DNA from: Toxonevra muliebris | Taxonomy: Eukaryota; Arthropoda; Insecta; Diptera; Pallopteridae | DNA length: 64,000 bases | Direction: 5' to 3' | NCBI GenBank assembly: GCA_963691655.1 | Contig: OY829327.1 | Coordinates: 80,984,019 to 81,048,018, forward strand | Shown here: positions 21,596 through 30,958 of the stretch, piece after piece | Numbering within the stretch: the first letter of the stretch is position 1 | Layout: each line of letters starts with the position of its first letter | Made by a program: the position numbers and the translations under genes | Notes under the pieces: generated by a model | Databases searched by the model: none | Told to the model about the DNA's origin: nothing | What the model saw: the letters and a program-made list of their open reading frames with translations, nothing else

Positions 21596-23425
21596 ATGGA
21601 TGGATTTCGAGTTGTATTATTAACACTTCTAACTTTGTGGTTAAGAGAAATTAGTGGCACGAATATTAAAATGACTGTAGAAGAAAATATAATACTGAAG
21701 TTTATAAAAAATATTTATAAACAAAAAGAATTTGAGACCATATTGTTGCTGCATAAGAATGCAGAAAACGTTTGCATCGATAACTCAGCCGAAACTATAC
21801 TCAGTAACATAAATGTGCCAAAAATATTATTAACCGATGAGCTGCAAATTTATATAAGAGCGAACTACGATCAAGATATATTGGCTATAGTTTGTATGGA
21901 TAACTTAACTGAAATTGGAATACTTGAAAGCTTGGCGGTAAACTTGCAGCATATGCGATTCGCGAGGATCTTAATTTTGATTGGTGAGCAAGAAAAAACA
22001 ATGTCAGAATTAAGCACACAATTACAAGAAATATTCAAATATTGCGAAGCGGAAAAAATGTTAAATATTGCTGTTGTTTTTCAAGATTTAAATTCTACCG
22101 GAAATTATTATAGTTACAATAAATTTCCAGCATTAACCATAGAAAAGCATAACTTCGGTCGCACTACGGAAATCTATGATATCTACCCAAATCGTTTGCG
22201 TAATCTACAAGGTTATGCTATACGAACAATACCAAACGATATCGAACCACATAATATAATCTATATCGATAAATATGGAACATTACGCGTTACCGGTTTC
22301 ATATGGCTAATGGTGGAGTCATTCGCTGTCCAAATAAATTCCACACTCCATTTCAACACTACCAATGCCAGATATATACCCAAAAGATATATCGACGACA
22401 ATGATATATTACAACTAACGCGCAATGATAGTTTTGATATACCAGCAAGCACAACAGCGCAACCTTTACTTCAAGGCTATAGAGAGTATACATATCCTTT
22501 AGCATATGGAGATTGGTGTGTGATGTTGCCTCAAGAACAAGAAATACCAAGAAGTGATATAATTTTGCTATTCGTGAGCTCAGGATTTACTGCAATAGTC
22601 ATTCTCCTACAATTTATATTCTCGATACTATTTTCAATTTTGTTTTATATATACGAGCGCATATATCCTGCCACTATATTTGATATTTTTCTAAATAACT
22701 TAAGTATACGTGGTGTCCTGGGTCAAGTAATTCCACAACCATATCGTCAACTACGAATATCATTTATACTACTTTTAACATCGCTTTTCATCACTGGATT
22801 ATTTTATAGCAATGTTTATACCGCATATATGAAATCATTTCTAACACGCCCTCCTTTCGTTAAATATATATCAAATATGGATGATCTGTCAAAGTCATCA
22901 TTGAAAATACTAATGCATGCTCCAAGCTATCGCTCTGTACCTCCAGTTATACGTGCGAAATATGCCGATATCTTCGATAACCAATCGTCACTTAGTTTTG
23001 TGATGGGAGCACGTAAATCGTTTAACTTGAACTATGCTTATATGGTTACCACTGAGATGTGGCGACTGTACTCAGAAGAGCAGCGTTATTTTCGTCGTCC
23101 GCTTTTTCGTCTTAGCGATATTTGTTTTAATACTGCATCATTTTCTTGTTTAACGCTGCATGAAAATTCAATATATAATGATGTTTTTAACCAATTCATA
23201 CATGAATTATATGCCGCCGGTTTGGTGAAGTTTTGGAAGACTTTATCATTTCATTACATGTTGAAGGCAGGAAAGTTAAAGATAAAAAAGTTAAACGATT
23301 TCGAATTATATAAAGACGCAGAGATTGCGGATTTTTATTGGATTTGGATTGCATATTTCGTAGCAATTGTGATTTGTTTATGCGGCTTTGCTATTGAAAT
23401 CATTTGGAATCGTTTAACGGATTAA
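21596..23425 (+). CDS. Divergent ionotropic receptor B (IR52/IR94-like)
   Basis: An intact intronless ORF of 609 aa from ATG 21596. The frame stays open for 16 codons upstream, but that extension begins with TTG, and the ATG gives a proper signal peptide (1-20), so 21596 is chosen. Domains: N-terminal region to about 200; S1 about 207-305 (NIIYIDKYGTLRVTGFIWLM); GDWCVMLPQEQEIPRSD before TM1 (about 330-352); pore region with LSIRGVLGQVIPQPYR (369-384); TM2 about 387-410; S2 about 418-570 with FRLSDICF and LHENSIYNDV; TM3 about 580-604. It ends NRLTD, lacking the basic tail of about 20 residues found in D and E, because of an early stop. Residues about 363-459 are nearly identical to E, a likely conversion tract. 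The gene faces the pseudogene at 25750-26481 as an inverted duplicate. Confidence 0.93.
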   Translation: MDGFRVVLLTLLTLWLREISGTNIKMTVEENIILKFIKNIYKQKEFETILLLHKNAENVCIDNSAETILSNINVPKILLTDELQIYIRANYDQDILAIVCMDNLTEIGILESLAVNLQHMRFARILILIGEQEKTMSELSTQLQEIFKYCEAEKMLNIAVVFQDLNSTGNYYSYNKFPALTIEKHNFGRTTEIYDIYPNRLRNLQGYAIRTIPNDIEPHNIIYIDKYGTLRVTGFIWLMVESFAVQINSTLHFNTTNARYIPKRYIDDNDILQLTRNDSFDIPASTTAQPLLQGYREYTYPLAYGDWCVMLPQEQEIPRSDIILLFVSSGFTAIVILLQFIFSILFSILFYIYERIYPATIFDIFLNNLSIRGVLGQVIPQPYRQLRISFILLLTSLFITGLFYSNVYTAYMKSFLTRPPFVKYISNMDDLSKSSLKILMHAPSYRSVPPVIRAKYADIFDNQSSLSFVMGARKSFNLNYAYMVTTEMWRLYSEEQRYFRRPLFRLSDICFNTASFSCLTLHENSIYNDVFNQFIHELYAAGLVKFWKTLSFHYMLKAGKLKIKKLNDFELYKDAEIADFYWIWIAYFVAIVICLCGFAIEIIWNRLTD

Positions 23426-23603
23426 AGTCGAATGAAGATATCAAAAAGGACAGAGGAGGATAATGAATAAAAAGGGGTTAATGAATAAGAAACTATTTCA
23501 AAATATATTAAATGAATTTTCCAGTTGATGTTATGTAAAGCCCCTTAATAAGGGGTTTGAGATAAGATAAGTCTCTGACGCTGAATGTTTAGTACAATGC
23601 AGT

Positions 23604-23860
23604 TTGAAGTTTACTTACTTACACACCAAATACCAAAAGTGTTTCCTGCGTACCATATCGAATGAAATTACAAACATTGTTCCAAATGATTCCAGTAATG
23701 AAAAAACATTCGAATTTAATTGGGTTGAGAAATTCGAAATGGATTTGTATTGCATATTTTTTTTGGCAATTGTGATGTGCTTGGTTAGTTTTTGGCAAAT
23801 TATCTGGAATCATCTGAAGTATGAACGCCAAAGGCGAAAAGACGAAATAAAAATGGGAAT
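23604..23860 (+). pseudogene. C-terminal fragment of an IR gene
   Basis: From about 23725 the frame reads EKFEMDLYCIFFLAIVMCLV then FWQIIWNHLKYERQRRKDE. This matches the TM3 and basic tail of B-E (FYWIWIAYFVAIVICLC, EIIWNRLK, basic tail). No S2 or upstream channel sequence is recognisable, so it is an orphan 3' end. It lies about 300 bp after gene B and in the same direction, so it may be the broken 3' end of a tandem copy. The part before 23700 is not clearly IR. Confidence 0.65.
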
Positions 23861-23889
23861 AAAAAATAATTTAATACAAATTAAATGTA

Positions 23890-24485
23890 TTTTCTTTTAA
23901 TGCTAAAATATCTATGGAAGAGTACTCACAGGGTGAGACTTACTAATTAGTTTTCTTAAGCTCAAGATGAATGATTCCACTCGTAGTATGATGTTATACT
24001 TTATGCTACAATTGATTTTTTTTCTTTAACCCTCGGTCAGACACATGTTTCAATTGTCACATCCGCAACACATGAGGCCTGGCCAGACCCACATATATAT
24101 TTCAGTGCATTTGTATGAAAATATTGCGATTAAGAGCACGCATTCGAACACATTTTAATGCCTTGCAGGTGCAAATTGCTTAATTTTTTTTCTAACTGGA
24201 TTTCACCTACAGTGCTGGCTAATAAGATAACAGTGATGGATGCAAAATGTTTCATATCACGGAAATAACATTTTTTAGTGGCAGGTATATTTATACAATG
24301 TTGAATTATGAATAACAGCTTAAAGCTTTATACTTGTAATAAGCATAATTTGCACCTCAAAGGTTCTAAAACAATTAAAAAAAAGTAAACGACTCAAAGA
24401 ATCACTGATTTAAGCGGCCAAAAAAATCAGTGCTTACTGTAAAATTAGGGATAGGAATAATATTTTTGAAACAACTTTCATGCTT
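23890..24485. other. Intergenic, no gene seen
   Basis: No coding or repeat structure was recognised between the IR fragment and the Tc1/mariner remnant. Confidence 0.4.
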
Positions 24486-24621
24486 CTACTAAGAAGTGAG
24501 ATCGAAAAAATCTTAACATATATAAAATTCAATAATTTTTAAACGGTTGATCTTAGAGTTTTGATTTTTTCTTTTATTTAATTGATAAAATTATTTTGTG
24601 TTTTTAGTTTGGATTACCCAA

Positions 24622-25078
24622 ATTAACGAACACAAGGCAGAAGTGAAACTTCTTGTGAACTAAACGAAACACAAGCAAATGAAATTTTTCAATCGCTACA
24701 TTTTTTACTTCATTGGCTTGTGTTTTTTAATTTCATTTGCTTGTGTTTCGTTTAGTTCACAAGAAGTTTCACTTCTTTTCACTTCTGCCTTGTGTTCGTT
24801 AATACACAACCAATTTTTTTTGGGATTAATACTAGAACAAAAACTGCAACTCTGTACGGTAATTTCGATGACAATTGTAGACGAACTCTTTTTGTGTGCG
24901 ACATCTTCATGTAATTCCTTGGACATTTGTGCCATCTGTATGTGAAATGTATAACTGTCATAAACTTTAAGATGGCGACGCTACACATTGTTCTTTCTGC
25001 CATAGGCGTGTGTGTGTGTGTGCAATTAAAATGTTATATTGAATTAAAACTATTTATGAATCGTTTATTATATAGTTA
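24622..25078 (-). repeat. Palindrome-ended repeat family, copy c
   Basis: Reverse-oriented copy. Its foldback is the clearest: about 62 bp of one arm (24622-24683, ATTAACGAACACAAGGCAGA...) is complementary to 24736-24803. The rest holds the short ORF on the minus strand from ATG 25003 (MAERTMCSVAILKFMTVIHF) and a (TG)n run near 25009-25021. The far end stops at about 25078, before the TGAAGTGAAACTTC start present in a, b and d, so it is truncated at that end. Confidence 0.7.
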
Positions 25079-25644
25079 GTTATATCTTTAGGAAATTTTG
25101 TCTGCTTTTGGATTCTAAATTGTTTTTCGACATTTCCTCGAGCATCAGCAACATAAAAATTTCGACCGGGAAGCTGCGTAAAATCTGCCAGTACATACGT
25201 TTCGAGGTTCATTATACAACATGAATATTTTTGTATGAAATTCAACTTTAATTTCCGAGCCCTACTTTTGGCGTCTAAATTTTTTGCAGCATTCCTGTCT
25301 GGAACTTTTTGGACTTTGTATGTTTTCAAACCTGCATTGGCTTTAACTTTTCGCACCAAATAGTCAGAGCACTGGGCTAACCGGGCAGCTTTTCTATCAG
25401 ATGTGTTTGGAGATCTTTTCAATGTGCTTTCTATTTTCTTGGCTTTCCCAATATCATGTGGTCCTTGTTTTCTTCCCGAACCAGGTTTCCTATCGATGGT
25501 CAAATTCTCCTGAAACTGTTTAATAACATTGGAAATAGTTTGACGGCAGACCTTCAATTTTTTGGCCAATTTTTTGTGGGACTAATTTGGATTTTTTTGA
25601 AAGTTTTTAATAATTTTAAGACGTACTCCTTTTTCTTCACTCAT
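25079..25644 (-). pseudogene. Tc1/mariner-type transposase remnant
   Basis: The start ATG is at 25644 (MSEEKGVRLKIIKNFQKNPN), followed at once by an in-frame stop where copy 2 has Trp. It continues with a helix-turn-helix segment (KKLKVCRQTISNVIKQFQEN), a GSGRKQGPHDI linker, a second HTH-like region and the start of the catalytic core (CCIMNLETYVLADF). In copy 2 this reads CCIMDDETYVLADF, so the first catalytic Asp is lost here. The C-terminal catalytic half is absent. Confidence 0.75.
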
Positions 25645-25749
25645 TTTGATCAAACTCACAATAAATCAACATGTTTGTCATTAAAAATAACAACTGACAT
25701 ATTTTTCAAAGACAACTTTTTTTATTAAAATAGAAATAAAATTTATTAA

Positions 25750-26481
25750 AATTTATTTTGCCAGCGAATGTCTCCACCATTAGCCATATGAAAGCAGTAA
25801 CGCGAGTTGTTTCATATTTATTGATATAGATTATATTACTTGGTTCGATATCGTTTGGTATTGTCCGTATGGCATAACCTTGAAGATTACGTAAACGATT
25901 CGGGTAGATATCATAGATTTCCGTAGTGCCACAGAAGTTATTTATGCAGGAAATTTACTGTAACTATAATAATTTCTGGTGGAATTAAAATCTTGAAAAA
26001 CAACAGCAATATTTAACATTTTTTCCGCTTCGCAATATTTGAATATTTCTTCTAATTGTGTACTTTTTTCTGACACTATTTCCTCTCGCTCATCAATCAC
26101 AATTAAGACCCTCGCGAATCACACAGGCTGGAAGTTGGCTGCCAAGCTTTAAAGTATTCCACTTTCAGTTAAGTTATCCATACAAACTATAGCCAAAATA
26201 TCTTAATCATAGTTTCCTATCAAATAAATTTGCAGTTTATCGGTTAATAATATTTTTGGCACATTTATGTTACTGAGTATAGTTTCGGCTGAGTTATCGA
26301 TGCAAACGTTTTCTGCATTCTTATGCAGCAACAATATGGTCTCAAATTCTTTTTGTTTATAAATATTTTTTATAAACTTCAGCATTATATTTTCTTCGGC
26401 CGTCATTTCAATATTCGTGTCACTGATTTTTCTCAACCATAAAATTAGAGGTCTTAACAATACCACTCGAAATCCATCCAT
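25750..26481 (-). pseudogene. IR pseudogene, N-terminal part only
   Basis: The frame from ATG 26481 (MDGFRVVLLRPLILWLRKIS) is closest to gene B (shared NAENVCIDNSAETILSNINV). It hits a stop at about codon 93, where QDILA has become a stop followed by DILA (CAA to TAA). Further stops (ILES to IL-stop-S) and a deletion of about 18 bp near 25945 follow. Homology ends near 25750, about residue 245, in the S1 lobe, where the Tc1/mariner remnant begins. The pore and all membrane segments are missing, so it cannot encode a channel. Confidence 0.88.
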
Positions 26482-26752
26482 TTGTGAAACGCTCTTAATT
26501 GTGACTAATTGAAATAATTCAGTGTACAATATTTAATTTTAACACACTTAATTGTGGTTGGCATGTGTTTGCATATAAACAATCGGACACATCATTTAAT
26601 TATTTTTTTATGTATTTTAGTAGATTCCTTTCATAGAAATCAAAATTTCAATATTTAATGAATTCTTATTATAACTAACAACATGCATAATGCCTACATA
26701 CACTACGCCCTACATAAATAGTGCCACTTTCTTCAACTTGAATTTCATTCTA
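26482..26752 (-). promoter_or_regulatory. Conserved 5' flank of the IR pseudogene
   Basis: Near-complete inverted copy of the gene B flank (21328-21595), including the GGTTGGCATGTGTTTGCATA palindrome region (26556-26575) and the CACTTTCTTCAACTTGAATT block (26727-26746). It shows that the inverted duplication of B included at least 270 bp of upstream DNA. Confidence 0.55.
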
Positions 26753-27034
26753 AACTTTTAACTACTAGAAGCCTGTGAGATTAAGGAAAGTAGGCCTCGG
26801 TCTATTTGTTCTTTTAAAAAGATTTACAATCATAATTGCTCAAATATTTATTGAGTTCTGTAGATAACACTGCTCATTTATCGAAAGAGGGGCTTACAAG
26901 GGGATGGAAATGGAGGAAATGTGCATGTGCAAATCTTATCTCTTTGCGCTTAATAACTTTGATTCAGACATAAAATTCCTATCTGTTGAAATAAAGAAAT
27001 TTACAAGCATTAAATTTTATAGTTTTGTGATATG
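26753..27034. other. Intergenic, no gene seen
   Basis: Short spacer without recognisable features between the pseudogene flank and a TIR element. Confidence 0.4.
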
Positions 27035-27036
27035 TA

Positions 27037-27759
27037 GGGGAATATGGGGAATGTCGAACCACACTTTGATTTTGACTGATAACTCACCCTAAAATCGTAA
27101 TTTGAAATTTAAAAAATTTGAGAAATGGAAGTCAAAGTGCGTTATACCAAAATATTCGATTTTATTTATTCGGAGTTGCAGTTTTTGCATGTGAAATGGC
27201 CACCAGTCATGTTTACACATCGCAAGCGATTGTCGATTTTAATCTCCTTTATGGCCGCTAAATATTCTTGGAGATCATCGGATCGATCATGTTTTGCAAC
27301 GTAACGCGCGCATATTGACGTTAAATTACTAAAAACTAATTTTTTGTCGATAATTTACTACATAACTATATTCCCCACAAAAAGTGGTTCGACATTCCCC
27401 AAAAGCTGTGTTCTACAAAATAGCCGCCCATGAGTCACAGAACCAAATTTCATGCTTTTTTGACTTTAAATAATATTCACACACAATGATTTGAAAAATA
27501 TTTACCTGCTTGGTTTTACGCAAAAATGTTGAAAAAGCGATGTGAGTTTTAAAGCACAAAAACACTTTTGGAATCTCAAAAATCACTTGATTATCGCAGA
27601 CAGCACAAAATACGTCTCATCGTTTCGACTGCTAATGAAAAAATGAGATGAAGCTGAAATAATACGATGGCAAAAGTTTCGTTTAGGTCGAATGTCACAT
27701 AATGCAGATAAAACTAATGGTTCGACATTCTCCATGGTTCGACATTCCCCACATTTCCC
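27037..27759. mobile_element. TIR element with PHD-like coding remnant, copy 1
   Basis: The left end GGGGAATATGGGGAATGTCG (27037) is inverted at the right end (CGACATTCCCCACATTTCCC to 27759), flanked by TA on both sides. It shares most of its length with 60781-61675. The minus strand keeps a Cys-rich piece around 27175-27320: AAIKEIKIDNRLRCVNMTGG followed by HFTCKNCNS. This is the end of the zinc-binding segment seen better in copy 2. TA duplication plus a C-terminal PHD-like finger fits a pogo-type element, which is inference. Confidence 0.65.
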
Positions 27760-27769
27760 TACTTTTATT

Positions 27770-28380
27770 TTCCAAAAATCATGTCCGTCCTTTTTAAGTT
27801 TTACGCGCACAAAATGCTGTTCACATATACAAGCAATGAAGATGAAGGCGCACTCTGTGCACAGCTAAATTTGTACAAATAGATATATTTGTTTTACTTC
27901 CAAAAAGGCTTCACTAGAGGAATTTGACAGCGAGTCTGAACAATCTGGTAATAAAAATGCTTCAACTGCCTCCCCTCTCAACCATGTAGGGCATAATTTA
28001 ATGAACACAAAAGCAATCTTTAGCGCACATCACAGCAGACGGAGACAGCATTTCTGAACTTAACCCAAAAAAGGAACAAAGCAAACGCCCTCCTCACCCG
28101 AAAAAATGCGTCTTTAGTAAGCCACGAATGTCAAAAAAGAATTATATCAAAACCCGAGAAATTACAAAAACACGCGTCGTTTTTGTGGCGTTAAAAAAGC
28201 GAATAGTCACACTTCCTCTGTCTATAGAATATTTATTAATGATGAGCTTACACACAGACACTATTAACATCTGAGATATCGTTCATACCAAAAAAAAAAA
28301 AAATGCAATGCAAAGGGCTCCCCGATGTCTAATATTCCCAGGTCTCCCCTACTTTTAGCTGTTCTAACAACATATGAAAA
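27770..28380. other. Intergenic, no gene seen
   Basis: No coding region is supported. A short A-run is present near 28290-28303. The end leads into the conserved 3' flank of IR C, with TTTATTTTA giving AATAAA words on the minus strand just after the stop. Confidence 0.4.
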
Positions 28381-28454
28381 TTCATTTAATTTATTTTAAA
28401 TTATTTTGTTTTATTCACAAAATCTTTCCTTTTAATCACTATCTTCCGCTCCTA

Positions 28455-30299
28455 TTATCGCCATCGTTGTCCATGCTTTAGACGATTCCAAATAATTTCA
28501 CCAACAAAGCAGCACAAACAAATCACAATTGCCACGAAGTATGCAATCCAAATCCAATAAAAATCCGAAACTTTCGCGTCTTTGTGCAACTCGAAATCAT
28601 CCAACTTCTTTACTTTTAACTTTCCTGACATTAACATGAAATTGAATGATAAACTTTTCCAATACTGCACCAAGCCCGCGGCATATAATTCATGTATAAA
28701 TTGATTAAAAACATCACGATAGATTGAATTCTCATGCAGCGTTAAACAAGAAAATGATGCAGTACTGAAACAAATATCGCTCAGACGAAAAAGCGGACGA
28801 TGAAAATAACGCTGCTCTTCCGAATATAATCGCCATATATCCGAAAAAGCCATGTAAGCATAGTCGAGATTAAACGAGTCGCGTTTTTGCGTCACAAAAC
28901 TCTTCGACAATTTGATGTCGAAGACAGCGGCATATTTCTCACGTATAACTGGAGATACAACAGAATATTTAGGAGCATGTATTAGTATTTTCAATGGTGA
29001 CTGGAGCAAATCATCTAAATTTGTTATATACTTAGAAATAGGAGGACGTGTTAGAAATGATTTCATATAAGCGGCATAAATATTGCTATAAAATAATCCA
29101 GTGATGAAAAGTGACGTTAAAAGAATCATAAGTGATATGCGTAGTTGCCGATATGGCAGCGGAATTACCTGACCCAGGACACCACGTATACTTAAGTTAT
29201 TTAGAAGGATATCCAATAAAGTGGCAGGATATATACGCTCGTATGTATAAAGAATAATTGAAAATAGTATGGAGAATATGAATTGTAGAATAAGGACTAA
29301 TACAGTAAAGCTAGAGCTTACGAACAGTAGAATTATATCACTTCTTGGTATTTCTTGTTCTAGAGGCAACATTACACACCAATCTCCAAACGTTATGGGA
29401 TATGTGTACTCAGTGTAGCCTTGAAGTAAAGGCTGTTGTATTGTGCTTACTGGAATATCAAAAGTGTCATTGCGCGTTAGTTGCAGTATATCATCCTCAT
29501 CAATATATGTTATCGGTATATATGTGGCATTGGAAATATTGAAATGGAGTGTAGAATTTATTTTGCTAGCGAATGTCTCAACCATTAGCCATATGAAACC
29601 GGTAACACGTGTTTTTCCATATTTATCGACATAGATTATATTACGTGGTACTACATCGTTTGGTATTGTGCGTATGGCATAACCTTGCAGATTATGTAAA
29701 CGATTCGGGTAGATGTCATAGATTTCTGTAGTGGCACAGAAGTTATGCTTTTCTATATTTAGCATCGGAAATTTACTATAACTATAAAAGTTTGCGGTAG
29801 TATTAAAATCTCGAAAAACAACAACGATATTCAACATTTTCTGTGCGTCGCAATATTTGAATATATCTTCGAATTGTATGCTTAATCCTGACACCGATTC
29901 CTCTTGCTCATCAATCACAATTAAAACTCTCGCTAATCGCATATGCTGCAAGTTTGCTGCCAAGCTTTCAAGTATTCCAGTTTCTATCAAGTTATCCATA
30001 CAAACTATAGCCAAAATATCTTGATCGTAGTTTCCTCTCATATAAATTTGCAGTTTATCGGTTAATAATATTTTTGGCACATTTATGTTACTGAATATAG
30101 TTTTGGATAACTTAGCCCTGCTGCATTTTTCTGCATTCTTATCCAGCAATAATATGGTCTCAAATTCTTTTTGTTTATAAATATTTTTTATAAATTTCAG
30201 TATTATATTTTCTTCACCAGTCATTTCATTATTCGTGCCACTGATTTTTCTTAACTCTAAAATTAGAAGTGTTAGCAATAAAACTAAAAATACGCCCAT
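28455..30299 (-). CDS. Divergent ionotropic receptor C (IR52/IR94-like)
   Basis: An intact intronless ORF of 614 aa from ATG 30299. The upstream 16 open codons begin with TTG and are not used here. Layout as in B: signal peptide 1-20 (MGVFLVLLLTLLILELRKIS); N-terminal region; S1 with NIIYVDKYGKTRVTGFIWLM; GDWCVMLPLEQEIPRSDIIL before TM1 (about 330-352); pore LSIRGVLGQVIPLPYR; TM2 about 387-410; S2 with FRLSDICFSTASFSCL and LHENSIYRDV; TM3 about 580-604; short tail ending GQRWR. The first 130 residues are very close to B, D and E. The pore to TM2 stretch is nearly identical to D over about 90 bp (29120-29210 against 39115-39205). The 3' flank has AATAAA words on the minus strand. No disabling change is seen. 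Confidence 0.93.
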   Translation of the reverse strand: MGVFLVLLLTLLILELRKISGTNNEMTGEENIILKFIKNIYKQKEFETILLLDKNAEKCSRAKLSKTIFSNINVPKILLTDKLQIYMRGNYDQDILAIVCMDNLIETGILESLAANLQHMRLARVLIVIDEQEESVSGLSIQFEDIFKYCDAQKMLNIVVVFRDFNTTANFYSYSKFPMLNIEKHNFCATTEIYDIYPNRLHNLQGYAIRTIPNDVVPRNIIYVDKYGKTRVTGFIWLMVETFASKINSTLHFNISNATYIPITYIDEDDILQLTRNDTFDIPVSTIQQPLLQGYTEYTYPITFGDWCVMLPLEQEIPRSDIILLFVSSSFTVLVLILQFIFSILFSIILYTYERIYPATLLDILLNNLSIRGVLGQVIPLPYRQLRISLMILLTSLFITGLFYSNIYAAYMKSFLTRPPISKYITNLDDLLQSPLKILIHAPKYSVVSPVIREKYAAVFDIKLSKSFVTQKRDSFNLDYAYMAFSDIWRLYSEEQRYFHRPLFRLSDICFSTASFSCLTLHENSIYRDVFNQFIHELYAAGLVQYWKSLSFNFMLMSGKLKVKKLDDFELHKDAKVSDFYWIWIAYFVAIVICLCCFVGEIIWNRLKHGQRWR

Positions 30300-30502
30300 T
30301 TGTGAATCGATCTTAATTGTAACTAATCTTGGTAATTCGATGTACAATATTTACTTTTAATAAAAGTGACACACTTAATTATGCTTGACATGTGTTTGTT
30401 TATAAACACACAAAATTTCAATCACTACGGCATTTTAATTATAGCTACTTACACTGCGTTTCAAATAAATAATTTCACTTTCTTCAGCTTGAATTAAATT
30501 TT
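30300..30502 (-). promoter_or_regulatory. Conserved 5' flank of IR gene C
   Basis: Contains the palindrome region GACATGTGTTTGTTTATAAA (30387-30406; forkhead-like TGTTTGTTT core) and the distal block ATAAATAATTTCACTTTCTT (about 30465-30484) with CACTGCG beside it. Distances to the ATG are similar to those in D and E. Homology stops near 30540, close to where the hAT element at 30625 was inserted. Confidence 0.5.
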
Positions 30503-30958
30503 TAACGTTTTCAATTCATTTAATCCAGATGATAAAAATTTAGCATAACTAATATTTGAAATTTGGGCATATCTGTTGAATGTATCTAAATTTCGACAGA
30601 AATTGATATAATTATTATAGAGATTAGTTTCCGACCGAATATTCGGCTTCGGCTTCGTTTCTTCGGCCTAAAAAACCATCTTCGGCTTCGGCAAAAGTGA
30701 ATTATTTATACATACAAATAAATAAATTTGAAATACATAGTTATATAAAATATGTACATTGCAGTTTCTATGTTCTATTTGCTCAGTTTGCTTGTTTCCT
30801 TTTTACGTTTTAAGTAATCCACACAGTTACAACCCTACAAATATAAATATGTAGAGAACAACTCTGTACTACGTAAACTGTAAGTTTTAAAACAATTCTG
30901 TTCATTCAGCAGTTTGCGTCTATTTTGAATTGGAAAAACTACAAAGTTGAAGTAGGGA

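Larger units (their letters stand above)
24486..25740 (-). mobile_element. Tc1/mariner-type element, copy 1, broken by a nested repeat
   Basis: The left end GTGAGATCGAAAAAATCTTAAC (24496-24517; key word AAAAAATCTTAAC) matches the left end of the related copy at 30959-30981 in inward-facing orientation, as expected for inverted ends. A transposase remnant occupies 25079-25644 (-). A palindromic repeat (24622-25078) has inserted in the 3' half. The right end is truncated against the IR pseudogene, so the element probably broke that gene or the junction formed by later deletion. Confidence 0.6.

Noticed and set aside
29345..29634. Plus-strand ORFs inside IR C (and similar ones inside B, D and E)
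   Set aside because: Antisense shadows repeated in each paralogue because the genes themselves are similar.
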